DNA of 64,000 nt. Source: Lysobacter alkalisoli (GTDB lineage Bacteria; Pseudomonadota; Gammaproteobacteria; Xanthomonadales; Xanthomonadaceae). The stretch spans positions 62,001 through 126,000 of the forward strand of contig NZ_CP041242.1 in the NCBI RefSeq assembly GCF_006547045.1, given 5' to 3'. The position numbers and the translations under genes were made by a program. This document shows, piece by piece, positions 1 to 9,087 of the stretch; position 1 is the stretch's first letter, and every line of letters starts with the position of its first letter. The notes under the pieces are model-generated. The model did not search any database, had not been told where the DNA came from, and saw nothing but the letters and a program-made list of their open reading frames with translations.

Positions 1-839
1 TCGCCGTCGGCCGAGTTCGGGTCGATGTCGTTCTGGTCGTTCTGGGTCTCCTGCAGAGGCAGGAACTCGACCGCGGTGATCCCGAGGTCGGCCAGGTACG
101 CCGCCTTCTGCGCCGCGCCGGCATAGGTGCCGCGGATTGCAGCTGGCAGCGAGGTGTCGTTCATGGTCAGCCCGCGCAGGTGGACTTCGTAGATCACCTC
201 GTCGCGGAACGCGCGGGTCGGCTTGCTGCCGGTCGAGGTTGCGTCGTTGGCCAGCACGATGCCCTTGGATGCGCACGCGCCGCTGTCCTTGTTGCGGTGG
301 CCCACGCCACTGGCGTAGAGCGTTCCGTCGGTGCAGGCCGGGGTGATCGGGTCGTGGCTGGTCTCGCGCGCGTACGGGTCGAGCAGCAGCTTGTTCGGGT
401 TGAAGCGGTTGCCGTTGCTGTCGACGTCGCTGATGAAGCCGGTCCCGGTGCCCTTCTTCCAGCTGCTGTCGTAGGGCCAGTTCGGACCCCAGGCGCGGTA
501 GCCGTAGTACACCGTGCCGGTGATGCCGTAGCTGTCGCGCAGGGTGGACACCGGAACCGTCTTCGACCACACGTTGGTCGTGCTGTTCTTGCTCAGCACA
601 TAGCGCACCTTCTCCTGCGCGCCGGAGGAGGTCTTGTAGATCCAGACCTCGACCCGGGTCGCGCGCGAGGAATACACGCGAAAGTCGATGTTGGCGCCGC
701 CGGCGTCGTAACGTGCGCCGAGCGCGTTGGCATCGATCGCAGCCTGCCCCGGCGCCGATGTCAGCGACAAGGCCGCAGCCAGGCACAGTGCACGAGCCGC
801 CCTGCCCCACCCTCGTATCCGGTTCCGCATGTCCCGCAT
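1..839 (-). CDS. Isoamylase/glycogen debranching enzyme (GH13), 5' part only
   Basis: The gene starts at 839 and runs off the left edge, so about 279 N-terminal residues are visible. The product begins with a signal peptide (MRDMRNRIRGWG, then a hydrophobic stretch ending LTSAPGQA), so it is probably exported. Next comes an N-terminal beta-sandwich (CBM48-like, with the segment ANIDFRVYSSRATRVEVWIY) and the start of a GH13 barrel (RDEVIYEVHLRGLT, then YLADLGITAVEFLPLQET), as in bacterial isoamylases that cleave alpha-1,6 branches of glycogen or amylopectin. The ATG at 839 is preceded by GGAGGGGA; an in-frame ATG lies 9 nt later. The catalytic Asp/Glu residues are outside the window, so activity cannot be judged. 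The assignment to the isoamylase family is good; the exact substrate is inference. Confidence 0.85.
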   Translation of the reverse strand, partial: MRDMRNRIRGWGRAARALCLAAALSLTSAPGQAAIDANALGARYDAGGANIDFRVYSSRATRVEVWIYKTSSGAQEKVRYVLSKNSTTNVWSKTVPVSTLRDSYGITGTVYYGYRAWGPNWPYDSSWKKGTGTGFISDVDSNGNRFNPNKLLLDPYARETSHDPITPACTDGTLYASGVGHRNKDSGACASKGIVLANDATSTGSKPTRAFRDEVIYEVHLRGLTMNDTSLPAAIRGTYAGAAQKAAYLADLGITAVEFLPLQETQNDQNDIDPNSADG

Positions 840-984
840 GGCTCCCCTCCCGAAGATGGCCCGCGCTGTTCGCGTGCCGGCGACTATCGCACCGGGTGCA
901 GGTGCACAATGCCCGCCTGCGGCGCCCTGCAAACGTATTCAACGCGCCGACCGCCGGCGTGGCACAAGGCAGTAAAATGCCGCG

Positions 985-2154
985 ATGAACGCAACCATCG
1001 CCACCGTCCGCCTCAAGAACGCCTGGAAATCCAGCCACCCATGGATCTTCCAGCGCCTGGTCGAGAAGCCGACCCCGAAACCCAAGCCCGGCAGCATCGT
1101 CGACGTGGTCGGCGTCGATGGCGAATGGATCGGCCGCGGCTTCTACAACGGCCATTCGCGGATCGCGATCCGCATCCTCGAAACCGACCCGGAGGTGGCG
1201 GTCGATGCCGGTTGGTTCGAGCGCAAGATCGCCGAAGCGGTCGCGCTGCGTCGCGAGACGCTGCGGTTGGATGAGGCCAGCAATGCCTGGCGCGTGTTTC
1301 ACAGCGAGGGAGATGGCATTTCCGGCCTGATCGTCGATCGCTACGACGACCTGATCGTGGTCGGCTTCTTCAGCGCCGGTGCCTGGCGCCACCGCAGCGA
1401 GATTTTCGACGCCCTGCGCGCGCAGTTCCCCGGCTGCCGCTTCCACAGCTTCGCCGACGAACACGTGCAGAAGCAGGAAAGCTTCGACTACCGCGACACC
1501 CAGGGCACCGAACCGGCGGTCATCACCGAATACGGCATCCGCTTCCGCGCCGATCCGGCCGGCGCGCACAAGACCGGCTTTTTCGCCGACCAGCGCGACA
1601 ACCGCGAATGGCTGTCGCACCGGGTCCAAGGCCAGCGCGTGCTCGACCTGTGCTGCAACACCGGCGGCTTCGCGGTGTATGCGGCGGTGCGCGGTGCCAG
1701 CGAGGTGGTCGGCATCGACATCGACGCCGACGTGATCGAGATCGCCAAGGGCAATGCGAAGTTGAACAATGTCCGCCCGCGCTTCGTCCAGGCCGACATC
1801 TTCCCGTGGCTGCGCGACGCAGCCAACAACGGCGAGCAGTTCGACGTGGTCATCCTCGACCCGGCCAAGATGACCCGCGACCGCGACCAGGTGATCCCGG
1901 CGCTGAAGAAGTACCTCGACATGAACAAGCTTGCGTTGGGCGTGGTGAAACCCGGCGGGCTGTTCGCGACCTTCTCCTGCACCGGCCTGGTCAGCGAGGA
2001 ACAGTTCCTCGACATGCTGCGCCGCGCCGCGTTCTACGCCAACCGTACCGTGCAAGTGCTCAAGGTCGCCGGCGCCGGTCCGGACCATCCGTTCCTCGCC
2101 AACGTGCAGGAGTCGCGCTACCTGAAGGCGGTGTTCTGCCGGGTGCTGGATTGA
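985..2154 (+). CDS. rlmI: Class I SAM-dependent rRNA methyltransferase, RlmI-like
   Basis: This is a 389-residue cytosolic methyltransferase of the RlmI/RlmK group, close to the length of E. coli RlmI (396), which methylates C5 of a cytosine in 23S rRNA. It has an N-terminal PUA domain (about residues 1-80), then an EEHEE-type linker and a Rossmann methyltransferase domain. Visible motifs are SAM motif I VLDLCCNTGGF (219-229), the catalytic-loop motif DPAK (292-295, where most relatives have DPPK or DPPxF) and a second conserved cysteine in TFSCTG (Cys332). The ATG at 985 gives the canonical N-terminus. It is followed without a gap by the next gene. RlmI function is well supported; the DPAK variant and the exact target base leave some doubt. 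Confidence 0.85.
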   Translation: MNATIATVRLKNAWKSSHPWIFQRLVEKPTPKPKPGSIVDVVGVDGEWIGRGFYNGHSRIAIRILETDPEVAVDAGWFERKIAEAVALRRETLRLDEASNAWRVFHSEGDGISGLIVDRYDDLIVVGFFSAGAWRHRSEIFDALRAQFPGCRFHSFADEHVQKQESFDYRDTQGTEPAVITEYGIRFRADPAGAHKTGFFADQRDNREWLSHRVQGQRVLDLCCNTGGFAVYAAVRGASEVVGIDIDADVIEIAKGNAKLNNVRPRFVQADIFPWLRDAANNGEQFDVVILDPAKMTRDRDQVIPALKKYLDMNKLALGVVKPGGLFATFSCTGLVSEEQFLDMLRRAAFYANRTVQVLKVAGAGPDHPFLANVQESRYLKAVFCRVLD

Positions 2155-3101
2155 GGCGGACGGGTATCGGCTGGATGCTGGCCGCGGCGCTGCTGGCAGC
2201 TCCCGCCGCGGCGACCGGGCTGCAGCCGTTCCAGGCCGAAGACGGTCGCTACGGTTACCGGGACGCCAGCGGAACGGAGCGGGTGGCGCCCCGCTACGAC
2301 TTTGCGTTTCCGTTCGTGGACGGCTATGCCAAGGTTCACCTCTACAACGACCGGCGCCGCCGGCTGACCGGTTTGCTCGACGCCACCGGCCGCGAGGTCA
2401 TCGCACCCGGCGACAGCGATGTGCATCAGGCGCGGACCCGTGATGGGTCGAGGCCGGCGGGCGTGTACACGGTCGATGGCGGCATCCTGCAGGTCGATGA
2501 GCAACGCTGGCTGATGCCGCCCGAATCGGTGCGCGGCGATGCCTACTGCCGCGGTGCCGATGCAGACGACCTGTTGTGCCTGCCGGATCGCCGCGAGCTG
2601 CTGCTGCAACACGTGCGGCGGTTCTGCCAGGTCATCGACCTCAACCATGTCAGCTGCGACGAGGGTGAAGTCCTCTACGTCGACGGCCGCGAGCAGCGGC
2701 CGCCGGAAGGTGCACGGTTCAAGGAGGTGGTGGCCGAACATGGCTACGCCATCGTCGAAACCGGCGACTACGAGACCCTCGTGTACGCACTGGACGGCCG
2801 CCGGCTCACGCCGGCCGCACCGCACCCGGCTTTCTACTTCCACCACCATTATTCGCCCGCAGCCGAACGTTTCGTCAGCGTGCACCTCGGTCGCCCGGCC
2901 TCTCTTGGCCGGCATGCCGAGATCTTCGACCGCGACGGCCGCCCGATTGCGCGCATCGCGCTTCCGATGGGGCCATTCCATGCCTGGGGATTCGAGCCGG
3001 ACGGGTATCTCAAGCATCGCGACCGCGATTACGTCTGGCATTACATCCGTCTGCGCGACGGCGTCGAGACCGATCCGCCCGAGTCCGAACGCGCCGACTG
3101 A
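2151..3101 (+). CDS. Exported WG-repeat-like protein of unknown function
   Basis: A 316-residue protein with a signal peptide (MRRTGIGWMLAAALLAAPAAATG). The N-terminal part after the signal (PFQAEDGRYGYRDASGTE, then APRYDFAFPFVDGYAKV) has the look of a WG (beta-hairpin) repeat, with Tyr in place of the usual Trp, as found in many periplasmic or surface proteins. The remainder has several short beta-rich segments and no catalytic motif I recognise. I chose the TTG at 2151, which overlaps the stop of the upstream methyltransferase gene as TTGA; it supplies the positively charged N-region of the signal peptide. The ATG at 2175 would leave a signal peptide without charge. No function is assigned. 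Confidence 0.65.
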   Translation: MRRTGIGWMLAAALLAAPAAATGLQPFQAEDGRYGYRDASGTERVAPRYDFAFPFVDGYAKVHLYNDRRRRLTGLLDATGREVIAPGDSDVHQARTRDGSRPAGVYTVDGGILQVDEQRWLMPPESVRGDAYCRGADADDLLCLPDRRELLLQHVRRFCQVIDLNHVSCDEGEVLYVDGREQRPPEGARFKEVVAEHGYAIVETGDYETLVYALDGRRLTPAAPHPAFYFHHHYSPAAERFVSVHLGRPASLGRHAEIFDRDGRPIARIALPMGPFHAWGFEPDGYLKHRDRDYVWHYIRLRDGVETDPPESERAD

Positions 3102-3120
3102 TCTTCGAAACGGAGGACGC

Positions 3121-3714
3121 ATGCGTTGCTTGGTGGTGACCACTCATCCGCTGGAGTCGAGCCTGTGCCAGGCCCTGGCCGCGCATGTGGTGCGGACGCT
3201 GGAAGCGGCCGGCCACACGGTGCAGCGTGAGGACCTGTATGGATCCGGCTTCGATCCACGCCTGTCGGCGTCCGAGCGTGCCGGCTACTACACGGACTAT
3301 CCGACCGATGCGGTAGTGGCGCAGATGGCACGGCTGCAGGCGGCTGAAGCCATCGTGCTGGTGTTTCCGACCTGGTGGTTCGGGTTTCCGGCAATGCTCA
3401 AGGGCTGGTTCGACCGCGTCTGGGCCCCCGGCAGCGCCTACGATCATGCCGATGACTATGGGCCGATCCGGCCGCGGCTGGCCGGGCTGCGACGGATGCT
3501 GGCGGTGACCACGCTCGGATCACCGTGGTGGGTGGATCGACTGCTGATGCGGCAACCGCTGCGCCGTGTGCTCAAGACCGCCCTGGTCGGCACCTGCGCG
3601 CCGCAGTGCCGGTTCCGGATGTTGTCGCTATACCGCAGCGAGAGGATGGAACCGGCTCGGCTCGCGTCCTTTACGCGCCGGGTCGAACGCGCGCTGCTGC
3701 GTTGGCCGCGGTAG
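3121..3714 (+). CDS. NAD(P)H-quinone-oxidoreductase-like flavoprotein (flavodoxin fold)
   Basis: A 197-residue protein of the NQO1/MdaB/KefF type flavodoxin-like family, which bind FMN or FAD and reduce quinones by two electrons. The first strand and flavin loop read CLVVTTHPLESSLCQALA, the usual H-P-x-x-S phosphate-binding pattern, and the FPTWWFGFPAMLKGWFDRVW segment is the hallmark isoalloxazine-binding loop of the family. There is no signal peptide, so the protein is cytosolic. The ATG at 3121 is preceded by GGAGGAC. It lies 20 nt downstream of the WG-repeat-like gene on the same strand and may be cotranscribed. Family membership is secure; the physiological electron acceptor is not shown. 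Confidence 0.85.
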   Translation: MRCLVVTTHPLESSLCQALAAHVVRTLEAAGHTVQREDLYGSGFDPRLSASERAGYYTDYPTDAVVAQMARLQAAEAIVLVFPTWWFGFPAMLKGWFDRVWAPGSAYDHADDYGPIRPRLAGLRRMLAVTTLGSPWWVDRLLMRQPLRRVLKTALVGTCAPQCRFRMLSLYRSERMEPARLASFTRRVERALLRWPR

Positions 3715-3953
3715 TCGCGACGTGTGGGCCACGCGCGACTGTCGGGACGTTGCACAGTCACCATGCCTGGCAAGCAGTCGACGCTCTGGCCTCAGGCGCC
3801 ACGTTGCCGGGTCCCGATTTCCCCAATGCGTTGATGCCGCGAACAGGGATGAGCCGCTGTGCTTGATACGCCCCGGGGCGGTTGTTGACGCGGAATGTGG
3901 AACCCTGGGAACTGAACCGTCCCGGCGCCATGAGTTCGAGGATGAGACGATCA

Positions 3954-4544
3954 TCAGATGACGCTGTTTGCTTCATCTCCGATGGCGAAGCTGCCGACGC
4001 CGATGGCGGCCTTGCCGTCAGCCGCAGCAATGACTGCAGCCGCCCCCGAGGTGGTGAAGCCGCCGTAGAGCTCAATCAGGCGGACGCCGCCTTCCACGAG
4101 CGTGGCAGCGATCTTGGGCGCGGACGCTTCGTCGGGCACGAACACAATGGTGATGTGCTGCGGAGGAAGGTCTCGGGTGATGCGGTCGCCTGCCGGGTCG
4201 GCGCCTGGCTGGAGGATGATCATGGCCTCCTTCGGCGGGTGGCCCTCCAGGTACGCGGCGTTGTATGCCGCAACCGGTACGATCGACTCGATTCCGAAGG
4301 TCACTCCACTCACGCTTGCTCTGCCATCGGCAAGTGCGATGACCTTGGCACGCTCGGCAGCCGGCATGCCTCCGCACAACTCGATGCGACGCGCCCCTTG
4401 CTTCAGAAGCTCGCGGGCAGTGGCCTCGGCCGACTCTCCTTTTCCGAGAAGGGCAATGGTGAGCTCTCCCGCCGGGTCTTGCCGGACGATGCGGTCCCCG
4501 GCCGATCCCGATGCGTCATAGATGATCGTCGTGCACATTTTCAT
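3954..4544 (-). CDS. Internally duplicated DUF6506-type protein
   Basis: A 196-residue soluble protein built of two homologous halves. Residues 1-95 and about 105-196 both contain the pattern P(A/G)-x-D-R-(I)-x-x-D, then a beta strand, then an ARRIELCGG / VRLIELYGGF turn and a conserved ADGRASVSGVTFG / ADGKAAIGVGSFA ending. Single-domain proteins of this kind (about 100 residues) are catalogued as DUF6506; no biochemical role is known to me. The start is the ATG at 4544, which has AGGAGA seven bases upstream; a longer open frame upstream lacks initiation signals. It stands alone, with 239 nt without a gene on the side of the flavoprotein and 195 nt on the side of the exporter gene. Function unknown. 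Confidence 0.7.
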   Translation of the reverse strand: MKMCTTIIYDASGSAGDRIVRQDPAGELTIALLGKGESAEATARELLKQGARRIELCGGMPAAERAKVIALADGRASVSGVTFGIESIVPVAAYNAAYLEGHPPKEAMIILQPGADPAGDRITRDLPPQHITIVFVPDEASAPKIAATLVEGGVRLIELYGGFTTSGAAAVIAAADGKAAIGVGSFAIGDEANSVI

Positions 4545-4739
4545 TGGCGTTCTCCTGGGTGTTGGGCCCGGCCTGTGGTCTGTGGTCCGGGATGCGGGCA
4601 GATACGCCCGGACTTCGGCCACATCGACCAATTCACCATGTTGGCGTTTCAGGCAGGCAATGAAACGCGATGGGTTTCGATCATGACGATCGAAATGAAA
4701 GAGCATGTTCCTGGCGCATCGCGCAGGGGCACGCAGGCG

Positions 4740-5657
4740 TCAACGGGCGGGGGTTGCGCCGAGGGTCGCAGCCGGGGTCGCCGACGCCGAGGGTTGGTTG
4801 CCGATCGCGATGCCGGCGAACACCAGCACCAGGGCCGGCCAGAACAGCGCGCCAAGCGCATCGCCGAAGATCAACGCGCTCGCGGCCACGCCGGTCAGTG
4901 CGATCACATAGCCGATCTGGCTGAAGGCGGCGGCGCCGGCGGTGCGCTGCAGGGTCGAGGCGGCGAGGGTGCCGGCGACCGTGATCGTCACCAGCGCGGC
5001 CAGCAGCGGCCACAGTGGAAGCAACTCGGCGCCGCCGGCAGTGGTCCGGGCGAAGAACAGCGGCACCAGCAGCAGGCCTTGCGAGAGCAGGGTGCCGGCC
5101 GCCGCCGCGGGCGCGGGCAGCCGGTCCGGCCAGCGGCGCGAGCGATAGACATTGCCGGCCGCGAGCAGCACGGGCACGCCGAGTGCGAGCGCCAGGGCCA
5201 GGCCCTGCTCCGAGCCGACCGTCTGCGCGCGCGGCACCAGCACCAGCAGTACCCCGGCCAGGCCGATCCCGATCCCGAGCGCGGTCATGGGGGCCGGCAG
5301 GCGACGATCGAGGCCGGCATTGATGAGCGTGGTGAACATTGGTGACAGCGTCACCACCACGGTGAAGATGCCGGCCGGGATCCGCGCCAGCACCCATTGC
5401 CCGAGCAGCGGGCCGGCGGCGATGCCGATCAGTGCCGAGACCAGCAGGTAGCGCCAGGTATCGCGGCGGAACGGCAACGCGCCGCCGCCGAGTTTGAGCG
5501 CGGTGCCGAGGAACAGCCCGGCACCGCCGACCTGGACCAGTGCGATCGTGGCCGGATCGGCGCCGGCGTCGAGCAGCAGTTTGGCGACGACGAAGCCGCT
5601 GCCGATCAGGCCGCCGGCGGCGAGGGTCAGGGCGATGCGTTGCGCGGTGGCGTTCAT
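4740..5657 (-). CDS. EamA/DMT-family inner-membrane exporter
   Basis: A 305-residue protein of the drug/metabolite transporter superfamily with about ten hydrophobic helices in two repeated halves, the usual EamA architecture and length. Members export small metabolites, amino acids or drugs; the substrate cannot be read from the sequence. The first helix carries GGLIGSGFVVAKLLLDAG, typical of the family. The ATG at 5657 is preceded by CCGGAG with a spacing of about seven bases. The gene is divergent from the LysR regulator at 5747, with 89 nt between the starts, so it is probably the regulator's target. Confidence 0.85.
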   Translation of the reverse strand: MNATAQRIALTLAAGGLIGSGFVVAKLLLDAGADPATIALVQVGGAGLFLGTALKLGGGALPFRRDTWRYLLVSALIGIAAGPLLGQWVLARIPAGIFTVVVTLSPMFTTLINAGLDRRLPAPMTALGIGIGLAGVLLVLVPRAQTVGSEQGLALALALGVPVLLAAGNVYRSRRWPDRLPAPAAAAGTLLSQGLLLVPLFFARTTAGGAELLPLWPLLAALVTITVAGTLAASTLQRTAGAAAFSQIGYVIALTGVAASALIFGDALGALFWPALVLVFAGIAIGNQPSASATPAATLGATPAR

Positions 5658-5746
5658 GGAATCGCTCCGGTGGAGTGGGTGCGGTTCCAAGGTAGTGATC
5701 GAGCGGGGGCGGATAATCGGCCTGCGAGTCGTTAGACTGTTTCCCC

Positions 5747-6688
5747 ATGTCAACAATTCCGCTCGAACAGGGACCGAGCCTGGACCTCGCCGGGCTGCTC
5801 GCATTCGTGCGCGTGGCGGAGCTCGGCAGCTTCGTGCGCGCCAGCGAAAGCCTCGGGCTGTCGAAGGCCGCGGTCAGCAAGCAGGTCTCGGCGCTGGAAC
5901 GTCGACTCGGTGCACGCCTGCTGCACCGGACCACCCGCCGGCTGAGCCTGACCGAGGCCGGGCAGGCCTATCTGCGCCATGCCCAGGCCGCGCTGTCACA
6001 GGCGCGGGCGGCCGAGGACGCGGTCGCCGACACCCAGACCGTGGCCCGGGGGCGGCTTCGGGTGGCGGTGCCGATGAGCTTCGGCCTGCTGCACATCGCG
6101 CCGCTGGCCAGCGCGTTCCTGCGCGAACAGCCGCAGGTCGACCTCGACTTGCAGTTCGATGACCGGCCGCAGGACCTCGTGGCCGCGGGACTGGATCTGG
6201 CCATCCGTTTCAGTAGCCGGCTGGACGACTCCAGCCTGGTCGCGCGCCGGCTTGGCCGCGTGCGCGTGGGGCTGTTTGCGGCCCCCGCCTACCTCGATCG
6301 CCATGGCCGGCCGGGGCATCCGGATCAGTTGACCGGCCACGACTGCCTGCACTACTCGTTGACGCCGGGCGGCTACGTCTGGGAGATGAGTCGTGCCGGG
6401 GAGACCATTCGGGTGGCTGTCGCGGCGCGGTTGGAGGCCAATTCCAGCCTCGCCCTGCGCGCGGCGGTGCTCGGCGGCGGCGGCATCGCGCGGCTGCCCG
6501 AGTTCGTGGTCGGCGGCGAGCTGAGCCGTGGCGAACTCGAGGGGGTGCTGCCGGAATGGCGCTTTCCCGCCCTCGACATGTATGCGGTCATGCCCGAGCG
6601 CCGCTACGTGCCGGCCAAGGTGCGCGTGTTCCTCGACTTCCTGACCCGGAGCTGGGCGCAGTCCCCCGGCTGGGACATGCGCCGTTAG
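5747..6688 (+). CDS. LysR-family transcriptional regulator
   Basis: A 313-residue LysR-type regulator: winged HTH in about residues 14-75 (LLAFVRVAELGSFVRASESL, then LSKAAVSKQVSALERRLGARLLHRTTRRLSLTEAG) and a periplasmic-binding-protein-like effector domain behind it. It belongs to the CrgA/DsdC-like branch with the RTTRRLSLTEAG signature. It is divergent from the EamA exporter gene and probably controls it, as is common for such pairs; the effector is unknown. The stop codon overlaps the stop of the convergent GFA gene by 3 nt (TTA/TAG). Confidence 0.88.
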   Translation: MSTIPLEQGPSLDLAGLLAFVRVAELGSFVRASESLGLSKAAVSKQVSALERRLGARLLHRTTRRLSLTEAGQAYLRHAQAALSQARAAEDAVADTQTVARGRLRVAVPMSFGLLHIAPLASAFLREQPQVDLDLQFDDRPQDLVAAGLDLAIRFSSRLDDSSLVARRLGRVRVGLFAAPAYLDRHGRPGHPDQLTGHDCLHYSLTPGGYVWEMSRAGETIRVAVAARLEANSSLALRAAVLGGGGIARLPEFVVGGELSRGELEGVLPEWRFPALDMYAVMPERRYVPAKVRVFLDFLTRSWAQSPGWDMRR

Positions 6689-7170
6689 GCGCTCGCCCTG
6701 GCGTCGCGATAGCGCTGCCGTGCGTCCTCGGGCCACAGCTGCTTCGGGTCGTAGAACTCCGCAAATGCCGGCGTGGCCGCATCGAGCACCACCCACGGCT
6801 GTTTCGAGGCGGTGAAGATGTGCACGTCCGGGCGCAGTGCGTCCGGTGTTTCCAGGGTGCCAACGCGGACGAAGGCGATCGCGTCGCCGCCACCCGGGTA
6901 GTGGCTCCACAGCGCCACCCTGCACTGCGGGCACCGCATGATGCGCTGGCCCTTGCCGCTCTCGGACGGCGTCAGGATTTCCTCCGGCTCGCCGTCCACC
7001 AGCGCCAGCCGGTCGCGCTCGACCATCGCGTTGAGCGCGAACGCGCTGCCGGTCTCGCGCTGGCACCAGCGGCAGTGGCAGCAATGGACGAAGATCGGCG
7101 CGACCTCCACCCGGTAGCGCACCGCGCCGCAGGTGCAGCGGCCTTCGAGCGGGAAGCTGGAGTGGGTCAT
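6685..7170 (-). CDS. GFA-family (CENP-V/GFA fold) zinc protein
   Basis: A 161-residue protein of the Mss4-like glutathione-dependent formaldehyde-activating (GFA) fold. The zinc-binding cysteines are visible: C12-T-C14, then CCHCRWCQ (residues 30-37) and CPQC in the second half. The family name comes from Gfa of Paracoccus, but most members have no proven reaction. The ATG at 7170 is used because the N-terminus MTHSSFPLEGRCTCGAV matches the family; the in-frame codons further upstream lie in the preceding gene. It follows another GFA gene at a distance of 10 nt, and the two form a small operon. Confidence 0.82.
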   Translation of the reverse strand: MTHSSFPLEGRCTCGAVRYRVEVAPIFVHCCHCRWCQRETGSAFALNAMVERDRLALVDGEPEEILTPSESGKGQRIMRCPQCRVALWSHYPGGGDAIAFVRVGTLETPDALRPDVHIFTASKQPWVVLDAATPAFAEFYDPKQLWPEDARQRYRDARASA

Positions 7171-7180
7171 GGCTGCATCC

Positions 7181-7531
7181 CTACATCGAGCGGCCATCGA
7201 AATGCTGCACCGGCACCGCCGCGAGGTCGATGTCCTCCAGGCAGCGCAGGTTGATTGCGGCCATCTCGTTGCCCTTGGGATCGGTGCCGAGTCCGAACGG
7301 ATGCATGCCGCAGGTCGAACAGAACTGGTGGCGGATCACGTGCCTGTTGAAGGTGTAGGTGCTCAGCGCATCCTCGCCCGCGGTGATCCGCAGGCTGTCG
7401 CGCGGCACGAACCACAGCAGCGCGCCCTTGCGCTGGCAGATCGAGCAATTGCAGGACAGGCCGCCGTCGATCTCGCCGTCGGCCTCGAAGGTGACCGCGC
7501 CGCAATGGCAGCTTCCGGTGTGTGTCGTCAT
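7181..7531 (-). CDS. Small GFA-family (CENP-V/GFA fold) zinc protein
   Basis: A 116-residue protein with the full GFA cysteine pattern: SCHCGAV (Cys8, Cys10), NCSICQRKG (Cys27-29, Cys32 region) and FCSTCGMHPFG. The segment ending in GTDPKGNEMAAINLRCL, with its conserved N-x-R-C-L, is typical of the short GFA proteins annotated as possible carbon-sulfur lyases; the substrate is unknown. It is the first gene of a two-gene operon with a second, longer GFA protein, to which it is only distantly similar. It is divergent from rmuC. Confidence 0.85.
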   Translation of the reverse strand: MTTHTGSCHCGAVTFEADGEIDGGLSCNCSICQRKGALLWFVPRDSLRITAGEDALSTYTFNRHVIRHQFCSTCGMHPFGLGTDPKGNEMAAINLRCLEDIDLAAVPVQHFDGRSM

Positions 7532-7648
7532 CGTGGAGTCCTCCCGTGGATGGGCGGCATGCCGCCGGAATGCAGACCATACGCCTGCGCCGCGACGATC
7601 TCACCCGCCGATCGCGGATGGTGAGACGGGGCCGGATACACTGGCGGC

Positions 7649-9025
7649 ATGCCCGATGTCCAAGTCCTCGTCGTGATCCTGCTGGCGGCCGTGCTGGTCG
7701 CCATCGTCCTGCTCGTCGTCCTGCTGCGGCGCCGGCCCGAGGCCGCGTTCGGCGCCCTGCGCGAGCAGCTCGAGCAGGCCTTGCGTGCGGAGCAGCGTGA
7801 AGGACGCGGCGAGTTGCGCCAGCAGCTGGACAGCCTGTCCAAGCAGCAGGATGCCCGTATCGATGGCTTCGGCCGCAGCCTGACCGACTTCCGCGACCGC
7901 ACCGACCAGCGCCTGGACGAGCTGCGCACCGCGCTCAACGACGATGCCCACAAGGCTCGGCTGGAACTGGCCACCCGCCAGCAGCAGTTCGCCGACACCC
8001 TGTCGGCACAGCTGCGCGAACTGACCCAGCGCAACGAGCAGCGCATCGGCGAGATGCGGACGACGCTGGAGCAGCAGCTGCAGAAGCTGCAGGCCGACAA
8101 CGCGGCCCGGCTCGAACAGATGCGCGCCACCGTCGACGAGAAACTGCAGAGCACGCTGGAAACCCGTCTCGGCGCCTCGTTCAAGCTGGTGTCCGAACGG
8201 CTGGAGCAGGTCCAGCGCGGGCTTGGCGAGATGCAGCAGCTGGCGACCGGGGTCGGCGACCTCAAGCGCGTGCTCGGCAACGTCAAGTCGCGCGGCGTGT
8301 TCGGCGAGGTGCAGCTGGCGGCGTTGCTGGAGCAGGTGTTCGCGCCCGACCAGTACGCGGCCAACGTCGCCACCGTGCCGGGCAGCAACGACCGGGTCGA
8401 GTTCGCGGTGCGCTTCCCCGGCTCCAACAGCGAGACGCCGGTGTGGTTGCCGATCGATGCCAAGTTCCCGCGCGAGGACTACGAGCGCCTGCTCGACGCG
8501 CAGGAGCGCGCGGACGTGGAGGCCGCCCGGCTCGCTGGCGACGCGCTGGAACGGCAGGTCAAGCTGGAGGCCGCGCGCATCCGCGACAAGTACGTCTCCG
8601 CACCGCATACCACCGAATTCGCGATTCTGTTCCTGCCGACCGAAGGGCTCTACGCCGAGGTGCTGCGCCGGCCGGGCCTGGTCGATGGCCTGCAGCGCGA
8701 CCTGCACATCGCGGTGGCCGGCCCGACCACCCTGCTGGCGTTGATGACCAGCTTCCAGATGGGCTTCCGCACCCTCGCGATCGAGAAGCGCTCCAGCGAG
8801 GTCTGGCAGACCCTGGGCGCGGTCAAGACCGAGTTCGGCAAGTTCGGCGTGGTGCTCGAGGGGGTGAAGAAGAAGCTCGACGAGGCCAGCAACAAGATCG
8901 AGGAGACCGGTCGCCGCACCCGCGTGCTGACCCGCAAGCTGCGCGATGTCGAGGCGCTGCCGCTGGACGACAGCCGGCGCCTGCTCGGCGGTGCATTGGA
9001 CGACGAACCCGACGACAAGGACTGA
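7649..9025 (+). CDS. rmuC: DNA recombination protein RmuC
   Basis: A 458-residue RmuC homologue. The N-terminal membrane helix (VQVLVVILLAAVLVAIVLLVVL) is followed by a long Gln/Glu/Arg-rich coiled coil (about residues 35-195) and the conserved RmuC domain with SRGVFGEVQL, WLPIDAKFPREDYE and the FLPTEGLYAEVLRRPGL segment. In E. coli RmuC limits recombination at inverted repeats and is thought to be a nuclease of the PD-(D/E)xK group; the DAK motif fits that. The ATG at 7649 gives the family N-terminus. The gene is followed by a strong hairpin. Confidence 0.92.
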   Translation: MPDVQVLVVILLAAVLVAIVLLVVLLRRRPEAAFGALREQLEQALRAEQREGRGELRQQLDSLSKQQDARIDGFGRSLTDFRDRTDQRLDELRTALNDDAHKARLELATRQQQFADTLSAQLRELTQRNEQRIGEMRTTLEQQLQKLQADNAARLEQMRATVDEKLQSTLETRLGASFKLVSERLEQVQRGLGEMQQLATGVGDLKRVLGNVKSRGVFGEVQLAALLEQVFAPDQYAANVATVPGSNDRVEFAVRFPGSNSETPVWLPIDAKFPREDYERLLDAQERADVEAARLAGDALERQVKLEAARIRDKYVSAPHTTEFAILFLPTEGLYAEVLRRPGLVDGLQRDLHIAVAGPTTLLALMTSFQMGFRTLAIEKRSSEVWQTLGAVKTEFGKFGVVLEGVKKKLDEASNKIEETGRRTRVLTRKLRDVEALPLDDSRRLLGGALDDEPDDKD

Positions 9026-9038
9026 ACCTGATCCCGGG

Positions 9039-9065
9039 CGCAGCCTGCGGGTTTCCCGGGCTGCG
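9039..9065. terminator. Hairpin between convergent rmuC and lipoprotein gene
   Basis: A two-part stem: CGCAGCC (9039-9045) pairs with GGCTGCG (9059-9065), and inside it CGGG pairs with CCCG around a TTT loop. It lies 14 nt after the rmuC stop and 23 nt before the stop of the convergent gene. There is no U-tract on either side, so it may act as a weak bidirectional terminator or an mRNA 3' end stabiliser. Confidence 0.5.
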
Positions 9066-9087
9066 ACCGCGGAGTCCGCCGGAGGTG

